Part shown: positions 25,306 through 35,150 of the stretch, in pieces | Layout of the letters: each line of letters starts with the position of its first letter | Position numbering within the stretch: position 1 is the stretch's first letter | Origin: Alphaproteobacteria bacterium | Lineage (GTDB): Bacteria; Pseudomonadota; Alphaproteobacteria; Caulobacterales; Parvularculaceae | Assembly (NCBI GenBank): GCA_030426465.1 | Contig: JAUHYK010000003.1 | Coordinates: 35,455-99,454, forward strand | Length of the DNA: 64,000 nucleotides | Direction of reading: 5' to 3' | Notes under the pieces: generated by a model | The model's database searches: none | What the model was told of the DNA's origin: nothing | The model's input: the letters and a program-made list of their open reading frames with translations, nothing else | Program-made: the position numbers and the translations under genes

Positions 25306-25941
25306 ATGGCCCGCGCCTTTTCAAAGATCGCCTTCACCGATCGCGTTCGCGCATTACAACGCCAGCATGGCTCCGCTGACGCATACGCCCGCTTTCTGGC
25401 GCCCGAAGCGCCCGCCGATGATACGCTAGGCCAAGCGGAGGCCGCGTTTATTACAGCGCGCGACGGATTTTATCAGGCGACAATATCTGAGACCGGCTGG
25501 CCTTATGTCCAGTTTCGCGGCGGGGCGCCCGGCTTTGTCCATGTCGTGGATGAACGAACTTTGGCTTACGCCGATTTCCGTGGCAACAGGCAATATCTTT
25601 CCGTTGGCAATCTTTCTGGCGACGACAGAATCGCTCTGTTTTTTATGGACTACGCCAATCAGCGCCGGCTGAAACTCCTTGGTTATGCAAGCATCGTCGA
25701 CGCAGAGGAGAACCCCGACATTGTCCAAAGCCTTCACATTCCCGGCTATCGCGCCACACCGGAACGGGCCGTGATCATAAGGGTGGCGGGATTTGACTGG
25801 AACTGCCCGCAACATATTCCCAAACGCCTGAACGCATCGGAAATGGAAGATGCATTTACGCCCCTAAAGACCCGGCTTGCAGATCTGGAAACGGAAAATG
25901 CGGCGCTCCGGGAAAAGCTCAGGCTGAACGACGCGCCTTAG
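25306..25941 (+). CDS. Pyridoxamine 5'-phosphate oxidase-fold flavoprotein (PPOX family)
   Basis: 211 residues. The PPOX split-barrel fold is suggested by ADFRGNRQYLSVGNLSGDDRIALFFMDYANQRRLKLLG split across 92-130, which carries FMN-phosphate-binding Arg and Lys residues. A Leu/Glu-rich coiled tail (ADLETENAALREKL) ends the protein. Likely an FMN- or F420-like reductase. It follows DUF1348 by 18 bases and its stop overlaps the convergent DUF2270 gene by 4 bases. Substrate unknown. Confidence 0.8.
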   Translation: MARAFSKIAFTDRVRALQRQHGSADAYARFLAPEAPADDTLGQAEAAFITARDGFYQATISETGWPYVQFRGGAPGFVHVVDERTLAYADFRGNRQYLSVGNLSGDDRIALFFMDYANQRRLKLLGYASIVDAEENPDIVQSLHIPGYRATPERAVIIRVAGFDWNCPQHIPKRLNASEMEDAFTPLKTRLADLETENAALREKLRLNDAP

Positions 25942-26636
25942 CCCATCCCGCCGACACTGCCCGCAGCGCCATGTTTGTGGTGATCAAGAATATGCGTGCG
26001 TATGGCCAGGGTAATCCATGCGCCGTGAAAAACAACGCCCAGCGCCAACATGAAGACACCAGGAAAAGGGCCCACAGCCATTCGGTCAAATAGCTCATTC
26101 ACCGTCGTCAGCGGCGTCGGGTGAATGATAATCTTGCCTATATAAGCAACCGCCTGAAAGCTGAATATCCACATATAATTCCGGCGCAACCGCCGCCCCA
26201 TGGCTCGCCAAAAACCGATATGATATTGCGGCTCAAGGTAATCCTTGGCGAGCACATCCTGCCACTCGCCAGGATCGGGCCGGGTCGAGCGAAACAGCAT
26301 GGGTGCATAGAACTTCGTCTCGATCCAGCGGCAACGTGCGCGCCAGACATTGAAGAATCGATAGCGGCGCGATTCCAGAATCAAAAACATGGTGATGAGA
26401 ATGCCCACCAGCAAAAGCGGCAGCGGCGAGGCAAGCGGATCGGCGTAGGTGACCGACAAGGCAATGCCCAGCGTTACCACCGACCAGTTCGTCGTATTGT
26501 CGAGGCGCGTGCGCCAGATGGTTGAGCGGTAAACCTCGCCTCTATAAAGATGCGCAAGCGCGCCAATCTCTGAGGCGTCGAGCTTGTTGCCAGTGCCGCC
26601 AGGCGGGCTTTGCCATTCTTTCCAGTTATCCGTCAC
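25938..26636 (-). CDS. DUF2270 membrane protein
   Basis: 232 residues. Matches DUF2270: LAHLYRGEVYRSTIWRTRLDNTTNW split over 28-50 and RYRFFNVWRARCRWIETKFY. About four membrane helices (near 55-72, 73-95, 158-175 and 200-215). The GTG start at 26636 has no clear ribosome site; a later start is not obvious. No known function. Its stop overlaps the convergent PPOX stop by 4 bases. Confidence 0.78.
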   Translation of the reverse strand: MTDNWKEWQSPPGGTGNKLDASEIGALAHLYRGEVYRSTIWRTRLDNTTNWSVVTLGIALSVTYADPLASPLPLLLVGILITMFLILESRRYRFFNVWRARCRWIETKFYAPMLFRSTRPDPGEWQDVLAKDYLEPQYHIGFWRAMGRRLRRNYMWIFSFQAVAYIGKIIIHPTPLTTVNELFDRMAVGPFPGVFMLALGVVFHGAWITLAIRTHILDHHKHGAAGSVGGMG

Positions 26637-26674
26637 AAAAAGGCCGATCGCCGCCCTGACGGGCGCTCCTTTTG

Positions 26675-28432
26675 TTAGTCTTCTCCCAACCGCGCGATCA
26701 GAGGTTTAAGGAAGTTCTCGTATTTGCGCCACTCCTCAGAGCTGCCCTGATAGAGTTTTCTGCGCACCTGCATGGAAGAAATCGTCGCCACCGCCCGCTT
26801 GGTCTCGTGAAAATCGATGCAGGACTGCTCCAGATCGAGCCCGAGATAACCAAGAAGGTTTCGGGTTTCCTCTTCCTGATTCTCGGTCAGGTTCTCATAG
26901 CTGAAATTATAGATGGCGCCCGGGAAACGTTCCTCCCAGAATTTCATCAAATCCATATAGCTCGCATAATATTCGCCGAGATCATCCAGATCGTAAGCAT
27001 AGCCATTTCCAAAATCACTGAAATAATATTTGAAGATGGACCAGCAGCTTGCAATCGATCGCCGTTTTATATGAACGATTTTGGCGCCGGGAAGCGCCAT
27101 GCAGATAAACCCGATCCAACGATAATTGAGATGCATCTTGTCGGTGATGAAAGGCTCTGTAACATCGCGCCGGTTCATCTCAGCCAGATATCTCTCGCGG
27201 ATCGTTTGCAATTGCCTTGCAGTGACCTCCCCGCCCGACCAAACGGAATCCACCGCGAATCCCAACGTCTTCAACTCGCCGGCGCCGTAGATCTGGGAAT
27301 GGCTGGCGAGAATATGCTCCGTCAGGGATGTGCCAGACCGCGGCATGCCGACAACGAAAATCGGCGTCTTACCAAAGGGCTCCGCGGGCGCTCGATAAAT
27401 CTCCTTTATGCGCTCTATATCTTCAAAGCTCTCGCGAACCATACGGAACATGCGGCGCTCCAGGTCAGGCGTATAGTTCAGAAATTTTTTGCGCAGAAAA
27501 TTCGCGTTCTGATAATGCGTGAATGCTTCCCTGTGCTGACCAAGGTCTTCATTTATTTTTCCCAGCGCATAATTCAGATGCATGCGATCATTATCAGAAA
27601 TATCGTTGCGTTCGAGCTGCCCCTTTATGTACGGAATCTGCGGATCGCCTTTCTCGTAACGCTTGACCGCGCCGAGGCTTCTGAACGCTTCCGCAAAATC
27701 GGGTTTGAGCCGCAGAGCGTCATCATAACTTGCTGCGGCTTCTTCACGGCGGCCAAGGTCGAACAGATAACTTCCCCGATTATAGTGGGCTTCAGCGTAG
27801 TCGGGTTTGACCTCGATCGCCTTGGCAAAACTCGCCAGCGCTTCTTCTTCCCGGCCAATATTTTTCAGCGCCAGGCCTAGATTGTTATGGGCATCGGCGA
27901 AATTGGGGTTGGCCAGCAGGACCGTCCTGAACTGCGAGACCGCTTCTTCATACCGCTCAAGCTTGTTGAGAAGAATGCCCAGATTATTGCGTGCGCCATG
28001 GTGGCCGGGCGCAATTCTGAGCGTTTGCTGGTAACCGGTGACCGCTTCTTCCTGGCGTCCTAAGTCACGAAGCGCATTCGCCATATTGAAATACGCCTCG
28101 GCGTAATCCGGTTTGATGGAAATCGCGCGCCTGTAATTCTCTACCGCCTCTTGCTGACGGCCGAGACTTTTCAACGCGACACCGAGATTATTATAGGCGT
28201 CCGGGAACGACGGATTTGTATCGATTGCATTCTGGAAATCCTTGGCGGCGCCTTCGTGGTTGCGTTTGCGCGAATTCACAGCGCCGCGGATATTATGCAG
28301 AAGCGAAACTGAGGGAAATTGCTCAATCAGCGCCGTCACCGCCGCATAAGCCGCGTCAAGCTCGCCCCCATTGTAAAGAGAAACGACGCGTTCAATCTGA
28401 TCGCGAGATGGGGTGTTCAGTCCTTCTTGCAT
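26675..28432 (-). CDS. TPR-repeat sulfotransferase
   Basis: 585 residues. Residues 1-345 carry about seven to eight TPR units with the usual 34-residue spacing. The C-terminal 350-585 is a sulfotransferase domain: PAPS loop MPRSGTS (363-369) and 3'-phosphate motif in KRRSIASCWSIF. The family transfers sulfate from PAPS; TPRs suggest a protein or peptide acceptor. It is monocistronic, between DUF2270 and the divergent MATE gene. Compare the related gene at 3-1325. Start ATG 28432 has no strong RBS. Confidence 0.88.
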   Translation of the reverse strand: MQEGLNTPSRDQIERVVSLYNGGELDAAYAAVTALIEQFPSVSLLHNIRGAVNSRKRNHEGAAKDFQNAIDTNPSFPDAYNNLGVALKSLGRQQEAVENYRRAISIKPDYAEAYFNMANALRDLGRQEEAVTGYQQTLRIAPGHHGARNNLGILLNKLERYEEAVSQFRTVLLANPNFADAHNNLGLALKNIGREEEALASFAKAIEVKPDYAEAHYNRGSYLFDLGRREEAAASYDDALRLKPDFAEAFRSLGAVKRYEKGDPQIPYIKGQLERNDISDNDRMHLNYALGKINEDLGQHREAFTHYQNANFLRKKFLNYTPDLERRMFRMVRESFEDIERIKEIYRAPAEPFGKTPIFVVGMPRSGTSLTEHILASHSQIYGAGELKTLGFAVDSVWSGGEVTARQLQTIRERYLAEMNRRDVTEPFITDKMHLNYRWIGFICMALPGAKIVHIKRRSIASCWSIFKYYFSDFGNGYAYDLDDLGEYYASYMDLMKFWEERFPGAIYNFSYENLTENQEEETRNLLGYLGLDLEQSCIDFHETKRAVATISSMQVRRKLYQGSSEEWRKYENFLKPLIARLGED

Positions 28433-28728
28433 TTTGTCCGCGCCGGAATTCTGTCGCCGCCGTCCCCCATTAGCCTTTGGGATTTTCTAATCTCATGCCC
28501 CTTTGGAAGACAGCGTTTTCATTGTCCAGTATAATCGGGGCACTTACGAGTAAGCTCATCGCATTTCTAGTGCGTTTTACCGCACATTCAAACTCGCCGC
28601 GTCACTCCCATCTGGCGCAGGTTCGGATACGCAGAACCCGCAAAAAATTCTGCGATGCGACGCCGGGCGGGAGATCGCCGGTGACTTCAGGCGCGTAGCA
28701 GGCTAAGGGCGGGCCTTGAGGAGCCTTT
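28433..28728. promoter_or_regulatory. Divergent promoter region of sulfotransferase and MATE genes
   Basis: 296 bases with no gene. A candidate promoter on the plus strand has AAGACA (28507-28512) and TATAAT (28530-28535), spacing 17, about 190 bases before the MATE start. The -10 matches consensus exactly; the -35 matches four of six. No palindromic operator stands out. Confidence 0.4.
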
Positions 28729-30090
28729 ATGTCTGTCGCGGAAAACAAACCGGCCGTTGGGTATGGAGAAATCTTGCGTCTCGCCTGGCCGGCGTCCGTC
28801 GCCGCGTCGGTAACGCCGCTTTTAGGCGCTGTGGATGTCTGGGCGCTGGCGCAATCAGACCGCCCCCTCGACATCGCCGCGATCGGCCTTGGCTCCGTCA
28901 TCTTCTCCCTTGCTTACTGGACCTTTGGCTTTATCCGCATGAGTGTAGCCGGCCTGACCGCGCAGGCCGCCGGCGCCGAAGATGAAGCCGAAGCGCGTGC
29001 TGCCTTGGTCAGGGGCGGCGTCATCGGCGCATGTATTGGTGTGGCGCTTGTTGTTTTGCAGCTCCCCATTGGCCTTGCGGCTTTCCAGCTTCTGGGAACA
29101 GGGTCGGAAGCCAGCGCAGAAACGCTCGCCCATGGACGAACCTATTTTGATATCCGCATCTGGGGCGCGCCTTTTGCGCTCGCCTCTTACGCCGCGTTTG
29201 GCTGGCTCACGGCCCACGGCCGCACGGATTTCCTGATGGCGGCGAGCCTGTTCATGACACTCCTTAATATCGGTCTCGACTACTGGTTTGTGATGGGCCT
29301 CGGCTGGGGCGCCGCCGGCGTCGCGTACGGCACCTTGATCGCCGAAATCGCCGGCTTTTTCGCCGCCATGGCGTTCGTTCTCATTCTTCTGAAAGACCAT
29401 GGCGGCGTAAAAAAACACTGGCGCCCGCAGGAATTCTGGAAAGCGGAGCGGCTTAGCCGCACGGTCTCCATCAATTTCGACATTTTTATCCGCACCATGC
29501 TGCTCGCCTTTTGCTTCGCCTGGTTTGTCCAGCGCAGCGGCGCCTTTGGCGATGTCACCCTCGCCGCAAACCAGGCTTTGCTACAGCTCTTTTTGTTCAC
29601 GGGATTAGCTCTTGATGGCACGGCCATCGCTGCAGAAACGCTTGTGGGGCGCGCCATCGGCGCGCGCGACCGCGCCACGGGCAAGGCGCGTTACGACCAG
29701 GCTGTGCGCAAGACCTTTCTGCTTGGCTGTATCGCTGCTGTCTTATTTACGTTTTTTTACTGGGCGGCGGGAACACCTCTCATCACCTTACTGACACCCG
29801 AAGGCCCGATCCGCGAAGACATGAACACGTTCATGCCATGGGTCATTATCAGCCCGCTAATTGTCGTCATCGGATTTCAGCTTGACGGCATCTTCATCGG
29901 CGCCACCCGTTCGCGCGAAATGCGCGATTCCATGATTGTCTCAGCGCCGATTTTTCTCGCCGCCTCAATATGGCTGGCGAACAGCTGGGGCAATCACGGA
30001 CTGTGGGCGGCGTTTTCGCTGTATTTCATCTTGCGGGCGGTGACGCTCGCTATCTGGCTGCCGCGAATCGCCCGGTCTTTCGACGGCTAG
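28729..30090 (+). CDS. MATE-family multidrug/Na+ exporter
   Basis: 453 residues, about 12 membrane helices. Sequence follows the NorM/DinF branch: AWPASVAASVTPLLGAVDVW start, FGFIRMSVAGLTAQAAGAED, and a long inward-facing pair of bundles. It exports drugs or metabolites coupled to H+ or Na+ in the inner membrane. GAGGAG site 9 bases before the ATG. Stop overlaps the convergent pyrD stop by 4 bases. Substrate unknown; no regulator adjacent. Confidence 0.87.
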   Translation: MSVAENKPAVGYGEILRLAWPASVAASVTPLLGAVDVWALAQSDRPLDIAAIGLGSVIFSLAYWTFGFIRMSVAGLTAQAAGAEDEAEARAALVRGGVIGACIGVALVVLQLPIGLAAFQLLGTGSEASAETLAHGRTYFDIRIWGAPFALASYAAFGWLTAHGRTDFLMAASLFMTLLNIGLDYWFVMGLGWGAAGVAYGTLIAEIAGFFAAMAFVLILLKDHGGVKKHWRPQEFWKAERLSRTVSINFDIFIRTMLLAFCFAWFVQRSGAFGDVTLAANQALLQLFLFTGLALDGTAIAAETLVGRAIGARDRATGKARYDQAVRKTFLLGCIAAVLFTFFYWAAGTPLITLLTPEGPIREDMNTFMPWVIISPLIVVIGFQLDGIFIGATRSREMRDSMIVSAPIFLAASIWLANSWGNHGLWAAFSLYFILRAVTLAIWLPRIARSFDG

Positions 30091-31145
30091 GCGGCGCCAG
30101 CGCCAACCGCTTCACTGATGCGATCAAAACCATCCGCATCGAGAAACGCAGGAAGCTCGCGCAGAATCTGCGAAGGCAGCCCCGGCCCTGCATAGATCAG
30201 CGCGGTGTAAAGCTGGACAAGCGAGGCGCCGGCGAGAATTTTTTCATAAGCGTCCCGGGCGGAGGCGATACCGCCGACGCCAATCAGCGGCACATCCTTT
30301 CCAATCATCCGATAAAGTTCCCGCAACAGCGCCGTCGACATGGCGAATAACGGCTTACCGGAAAGTCCGCCCATCTGGCTGGCCTCTGCGCTGCGCAAAT
30401 TCGGCGCGCGCGAAGTTGTCGTATTGGAAATGATCAACGCATCCAGATTCATGGCGCGCGCCACATCGGCGATGTCGGTCTTGTCTTCATCGGCGAGGTC
30501 GGGCGCGATTTTCAAAAACACCGGCGCGCCATGCCCCGCCGCATCACGGGCCGCGAGCACCCGGCGCATCAGCTCTTCAAGCGAGGCTTTTCCCTGCAAG
30601 GCGCGCAGGCCGGGCGTATTGGGCGAGGAAATATTTACGGTGAAAAAATCAACGAGACCCGAAAGCGCCTTGACGCTTTTCACATAGTCTTCCGTGCGGT
30701 CTTCTGAGTCTTTGTTGGCGCCGAGATTGACGCCGACAATCCCGGTCCGCGCGCGCGCCTTTAACCGCGCCGCGACGGCCTCAAGCCCGTCATTATTGAA
30801 ACCATAGCGATTAATAACGCCTGCATCGGCGCGGAGCCGGAAAACCCGCGGCCGGGGGTTTCCCGGTTGCGGGCGCGGCGTCACCGCCCCGACCTCTACA
30901 AAGCCAAACCCCATATCAAGCGCCGCATCAGGCGCTTCGGCGTTTTTGTCGAACCCTGCGGCCAGACCCAGTGGGTTGGGAAAGGAAAGTCCCGCAACAT
31001 CAATAGCGAGGCGTGGGTTGGCGAAGTTCACCTTCGGCCCGTAACCCGCCTTCAGCATACGGATGGTCAGATGATGCGCGGTTTCCGCATCGAACAACCC
31101 CATCGCCTTGGCGCCCAGTTCAGCCAGCATCATCGGCGTTCTCAC
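30087..31145 (-). CDS. pyrD: Dihydroorotate dehydrogenase (quinone), class 2
   Basis: 352 residues. Class 2, membrane-linked DHODH: N-terminal helix (DAETAHHLTIRML), FPNPLGLAAGFDKNAEAPD, NISSPNTPGLR and FLKIAPDL motifs with catalytic Ser in the SSPNT loop. It oxidises dihydroorotate to orotate with FMN and ubiquinone. The GTG start overlaps the DUF952 stop (GTGA), so the two genes are coupled. Pyrimidine genes are not otherwise clustered here. Confidence 0.95.
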   Translation of the reverse strand: MRTPMMLAELGAKAMGLFDAETAHHLTIRMLKAGYGPKVNFANPRLAIDVAGLSFPNPLGLAAGFDKNAEAPDAALDMGFGFVEVGAVTPRPQPGNPRPRVFRLRADAGVINRYGFNNDGLEAVAARLKARARTGIVGVNLGANKDSEDRTEDYVKSVKALSGLVDFFTVNISSPNTPGLRALQGKASLEELMRRVLAARDAAGHGAPVFLKIAPDLADEDKTDIADVARAMNLDALIISNTTTSRAPNLRSAEASQMGGLSGKPLFAMSTALLRELYRMIGKDVPLIGVGGIASARDAYEKILAGASLVQLYTALIYAGPGLPSQILRELPAFLDADGFDRISEAVGAGAA

Positions 31146-31498
31146 AAGGGCTCTCCGAACGAAAAATCAGCGCCATCGCGCGTTAATCGTATGGCGCGGA
31201 CCACATGCGCCGAGGGCAAATCGCCGTAATAATGCGGAAACGCCTCGCCGCGTTTTGGGGCGATTTCGAATTTCAGCTTGTCAGAAACCACCGCAACAGG
31301 AATCTCCAGCGCCACCAGGTCATCTGCGCCGGCAAAATGAAGACGCGCCGTCTCCAGGGCCTGTTCATACGTAGACAGGTGAAAATATCCGTCTTTGAGA
31401 TCGATATCACGCTTCGGGACGGCGCCGCTATCGCGCGCCTGCCGCCATTCCGCAGCGCTCGCCAGACGATAGATGAATTCCGGGGACTGTTCTGACAT
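31142..31498 (-). CDS. DUF952 protein
   Basis: 118 residues. Matches DUF952, a small family near pyrD in alphaproteobacteria: FIYRLASAAEWRQARDSG split over 9-25 and DGYFHLSTYEQALETA near 38-53. Structure resembles ADP-ribosyl-binding folds in some homologues, but function is unknown. First gene of the DUF952-pyrD operon, with a GTGA overlap to pyrD. Start ATG 31498 has GGAGCGCTATG-type spacing. Confidence 0.85.
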   Translation of the reverse strand: MSEQSPEFIYRLASAAEWRQARDSGAVPKRDIDLKDGYFHLSTYEQALETARLHFAGADDLVALEIPVAVVSDKLKFEIAPKRGEAFPHYYGDLPSAHVVRAIRLTRDGADFSFGEPL

Positions 31499-31581
31499 AG
31501 CGCTCCCCTATCGCGGCCCGCTTGGCCAGTCCAGCCTCTCCTGCTGGACAGCGCCCTGCAACCAAGGACAAAGTGCGCGCC

Positions 31582-32946
31582 ATGAAACCCATGCGCATCC
31601 TTTTTGGCGTTGTCTTCGCAGCCGCCGCTGGCGCCGCCGCCCAAGCGGGCGGTTTGCCGCAACCCGTCACCGCCACCATCGCCATTACGGCGCTGACCGC
31701 ATTCTGGTGGGTTAGCGAGGCCCTGCCCATTCCGGCGACTTCGCTCGTCCCGTTCGCGCTGTTTCCTCTTGCCGGCGTCATGGATCAGCGCCAGGCGGCG
31801 GCGGCGCTCGGCTCCTATGTCATCATCCTTTTGATGGCGTCCTTCATGTTGTCGAAGGCGCTGGAGCGCTCCGGCGCTCATGAACGGCTCGCGCTTTACA
31901 TGATCAATCTCGTTGGCGGATCGGGGCGCCGGCTGGTGATCGGTTTCATGGTCGCGGCGGCGGTTCTGTCCATGTGGATTTCGAACACGGCGACGACCCT
32001 GATGCTCACCACCATGGCGCTAGCGATCCTGTCGCGCACGGACGATCCGAAACTAGGGCCCGCGCTGCTGCTCGGCATCGCCTATGCTGCGTCGTTCGGG
32101 GGAACCGCGACACTGATCGGCACGCCGCCCAATCTCATCTTCGCCGACAATTTTTTGCGCGCCACCGGGGAGGAATATTCTTTCCTGCGCTGGATGCGCA
32201 TCGGCGTCCCAATTGTTGTTATCGGCATTCCGCTGATGGCGCTGTGGCTGACCCGCAATCTCGGCGGTGTGCCGACGCCAAAGCTTACCGATCCCGGTCC
32301 CTGGCGCACCGATGAAAAACGCACGCTTATTGTATTCGCCATCGCGATTTTTCTTTGGGTGACCCGCATTGAGCCGTTTGGCGGCTGGTCCGGCGCCCTG
32401 GGTATGGAGATGGCGGGGGATTCCACGGTCGCGGTTTTCGCAGTCGTTCTTATGTTTCTCGTGCCTAATGGAAAAGGCGGCGCGTTGCTGGACTGGAAGG
32501 CCGCCGGCGATATTCCCTGGGGCATGTTGCTGCTTTTTGCGGGCGGCATCTGCATCGCGGGCGGGTTTCGCGCGAGCGGTCTCGATGTGCTGATCGGCGA
32601 TCTTTTGTCAGGCCTCGCCAATGCGCCGTTGTTCCTGACGATGCTCGGGCTTTGTCTTTCCGTGACGTTTCTGACGGAAGTTACATCCAACACGGCGACA
32701 GCGAATTTGCTGATGCCGATCCTTGCGGCCGTCGCGACCGGCGCCGGACTAAAGCCGGAGCTGCTGATGATCCCCGCGGTCATCTCCTGCTCCTGCGCGT
32801 TCATGCTGCCCGTGGCGACAGCGCCGAACGCGATCATTTATGGCACGGAGCGCGTCTCCATCGCCCGCATGGCCCGGGAAGGATCGGCGCTCAATATCAT
32901 TGTCGCCTTCATCGTCGCCAGCGTTTGCTATGTGATGCTGCGATGA
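31582..32946 (+). CDS. DASS/SLC13-family anion transporter
   Basis: 454 residues. About 11-12 membrane helices and the two family SNT motifs: ISNTATTLMLT and TSNTATANLLMP, which coordinate Na+ and substrate. Imports dicarboxylates or sulfate-like anions with Na+. ATG 31582 chosen; the longer TTG start at 31522 lies in the preceding gap. It overlaps the next membrane gene by ATGA. No sensor kinase adjacent. Substrate not predictable. Confidence 0.85.
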   Translation: MKPMRILFGVVFAAAAGAAAQAGGLPQPVTATIAITALTAFWWVSEALPIPATSLVPFALFPLAGVMDQRQAAAALGSYVIILLMASFMLSKALERSGAHERLALYMINLVGGSGRRLVIGFMVAAAVLSMWISNTATTLMLTTMALAILSRTDDPKLGPALLLGIAYAASFGGTATLIGTPPNLIFADNFLRATGEEYSFLRWMRIGVPIVVIGIPLMALWLTRNLGGVPTPKLTDPGPWRTDEKRTLIVFAIAIFLWVTRIEPFGGWSGALGMEMAGDSTVAVFAVVLMFLVPNGKGGALLDWKAAGDIPWGMLLLFAGGICIAGGFRASGLDVLIGDLLSGLANAPLFLTMLGLCLSVTFLTEVTSNTATANLLMPILAAVATGAGLKPELLMIPAVISCSCAFMLPVATAPNAIIYGTERVSIARMAREGSALNIIVAFIVASVCYVMLR

Positions 32947-33338
32947 ACGCGCTGAAAGCAGGCGCTGCTTATTTCCTGTCGGTTTTCGCCGTCGGATTCA
33001 TGTTAGGAACGGTGCGGGTTTTCCTGCTGGAGCCGCGCTTCGGCGCGTTTGGCGCTGTTCTCATCGAAACGCCCTTCATCCTCACTGCAAGCTGGCTCCT
33101 GTGCCATCACTGGGTGCAACGGTTCAGGTTGCCGGCGCAAACATCGCCGCGCCTTCTCATGGGCACCTCCGCATTGGCGTTGTTGCTATTGGCTGAATTC
33201 ATGCTCAGCCGATATGGATTCAACCGCGCCTTCAGTGAACAGCTTGGCGCTTACAAGACTCCCGCAGGAGCATTAGGGCTTGCAGGGCAAATAATTTTCG
33301 CGCTCTTCCCGTTGCTGCAAAAACCGTCGGCGATATAA
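32943..33338 (+). CDS. Small membrane protein, unknown
   Basis: 131 residues, four predicted membrane helices (4-25, 35-56, 71-90, 108-125). The ATG overlaps the transporter stop (ATGA), so it is cotranscribed. Features such as RVFLLEPRFGAFGAVLIE recall small alphaproteobacterial membrane proteins with no function. The upstream frame is open but belongs to the transporter's shadow. Could be an accessory subunit of the DASS carrier. Confidence 0.72.
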   Translation: MNALKAGAAYFLSVFAVGFMLGTVRVFLLEPRFGAFGAVLIETPFILTASWLLCHHWVQRFRLPAQTSPRLLMGTSALALLLLAEFMLSRYGFNRAFSEQLGAYKTPAGALGLAGQIIFALFPLLQKPSAI

Positions 33339-33340
33339 CG

Positions 33341-34552
33341 CTAAACGTCAGCCGGCGCTGCGAAAAGCGCAATGGTGATGGCAAGAAGCCCGACGAAAAC
33401 AAACAGCGCCGTTAGCCCGTGATCACCATTGCGCCGCGCGGCGAGCGCCGCCTGCGCCGCTTGCAAGGCGTAGTAAATGACAAAGGCTTTCGATGCATAA
33501 GCAATAATTTCATAGATATTCGCGGCCCAGACAATCGCGATAGCGACGAGCGCCGTCACAAGATCGCCTATCTTCACCGGCAGATGGCCATTTGAGCTTT
33601 CCGACAACAAACCGCCGGCGCCATTCATATCCGCCACCGCAGCTGAAAATTGCGACGCCAGCGCCGCGATAATGATGACGGGCGCCAGCGCGAAACCGAT
33701 CGGGGCCAACATGTCGATGATGGCGGTTTCTCCGCCCTCTTCCGGCAAGCCGTTTTTGAAGTAGCTGGTGATGAGCAACACGAACACAATATAGATCGCC
33801 GTAGACAGCCATTGCGCCCATCGCATGGTGCGGATGCGTGTCGGCCCGTCATATTCATCGCCGAGATAGCGGGATGTTTCAAAACCCTGCACGAGAATGA
33901 CCAGCCCTAAAAGGATGCGCAACTCGTCGATCCCGTGGGGATGGGTTGGCGCGCGCCATTCGAAGTCGCCTGCAGCGGCCATGACAATGCTGGCGACAAT
34001 CAGCGCGGCGATCAGCCCGGCGATGGCGCTGAGTTTCACCGCAACAGCGCTGACTTCCAGCCGCTCAAGGGCGCGCAACCCGCCAACCGCGCCCATCAAC
34101 CCCAGAAAACCGATGACCACGGTGGCGAAGATACGGATCGCAAACGGATCGACGATGTCGCCAAAGCGCAGGCCAAACGCCGCCAGAAGGTTGATGTAAT
34201 AAGCGACGGAAATGAAGTAAGCGAGCGACAACACCACCTGAGACGCACGCTCAAGGGCGGTGACCACCTTCAAAGGACTTGTGCGCAAAGCCGGTTCGAT
34301 ATGCGCAATATTATAGCGGATGGCTGCGCCAAAGAGATAGGCGACGAAGCAAAGCGCCGCCATCGCAGCCCAGGCTTTTATTCCCGCCGCATGAGCGAGG
34401 ATCGGCCCCGCCACCAGAAACCCGGAGCCGATGATCGAGGCAAGCGGCGTTACCGTCGCGCGCCACAGTCGCCCGTTTCGAAACTTCGGATGAAAAAATA
34501 CGCCTACGCTGAAAGCCGAGACAATTAGGAGCGTGAGATTCTCAACTGACAT
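33341..34552 (-). CDS. APC-superfamily amino-acid permease-like protein
   Basis: 403 residues, about 11 membrane helices. N-terminal VTPLASIIGSGFLVAGPILAHAAG (split over 36-59) resembles the substrate-binding unwound helix of APC/Nramp-like permeases (GSGF). C-terminal helices are well separated. Ligand unknown; the branch is not the typical LysP or GadC group. Convergent with the small membrane gene by 2 bases. Weak RBS (TTGAGAATCTC). Confidence 0.72.
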   Translation of the reverse strand: MSVENLTLLIVSAFSVGVFFHPKFRNGRLWRATVTPLASIIGSGFLVAGPILAHAAGIKAWAAMAALCFVAYLFGAAIRYNIAHIEPALRTSPLKVVTALERASQVVLSLAYFISVAYYINLLAAFGLRFGDIVDPFAIRIFATVVIGFLGLMGAVGGLRALERLEVSAVAVKLSAIAGLIAALIVASIVMAAAGDFEWRAPTHPHGIDELRILLGLVILVQGFETSRYLGDEYDGPTRIRTMRWAQWLSTAIYIVFVLLITSYFKNGLPEEGGETAIIDMLAPIGFALAPVIIIAALASQFSAAVADMNGAGGLLSESSNGHLPVKIGDLVTALVAIAIVWAANIYEIIAYASKAFVIYYALQAAQAALAARRNGDHGLTALFVFVGLLAITIALFAAPADV

Positions 34553-34597
34553 GAACGTCTTTGCGGCGGGCGCCGGCTCTCGGTTCGGTTGACGGCG

Positions 34598-35032
34598 CTA
34601 CGCCGCGCCGTCGAGGGTCATATGGCGCGCGCGCGCAGCATGCTCAATCGCGGCGGCGCCCTCATCGGGAACGCCCAACGAATCGCGGATCAGTTCCAGA
34701 ATGCGGATCTCGGTGACATCCAGGCTTTCATCGGCCGTCACTACATCAACCACCGCCGCATAGGCGGTCTCAGAAAGATGCTTCGGCAGAGCCGCCGCGG
34801 CGGATTCAAGCACTTTGTGCAGGCCGCCTTCGGACGACATCAGCTTGCCGCAGGCTTCAGCCATCTCCACAAGCCCGGCTTCATCCGCATCGGAAAACAG
34901 GGGAAAAGAGCGCACCACCCGGCCAATGGTCCGTAGCTCCTCATCCTTGATGGAGCCGTCGGAGGCCGACGTCATAACCATCAAATAGATTACCGCTTCT
35001 TGCGGCGTGAGGCTGGCGAGACTTCCGGCCAT
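34598..35032 (-). CDS. TerB-like protein
   Basis: 144 residues. TerB-type all-helical domain with the metal-binding pattern ASDGSIKDEELRTIGRV near 22-38 and a matching ADESLDVTEIRILELI near the C-terminus. Members bind divalent metal and are linked to tellurite and envelope stress, here without other ter genes. I start at ATG 35032 because AAGGAG lies 7 bases upstream; the ATG 18 bases earlier has none. Stands alone, divergent from lysS. Confidence 0.78.
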   Translation of the reverse strand: MAGSLASLTPQEAVIYLMVMTSASDGSIKDEELRTIGRVVRSFPLFSDADEAGLVEMAEACGKLMSSEGGLHKVLESAAAALPKHLSETAYAAVVDVVTADESLDVTEIRILELIRDSLGVPDEGAAAIEHAARARHMTLDGAA

Positions 35033-35150
35033 GTAGGGGCTCCTTTTCATGCGGGGTGTCAGACGAGCCGACCCTAGCGGCGCGCCTCAAAAACGGCAAC
35101 TGCGTGAAATGCGCCGTTTTCCTTGCGGTGATTGACCTGCCGCCGCGCCG

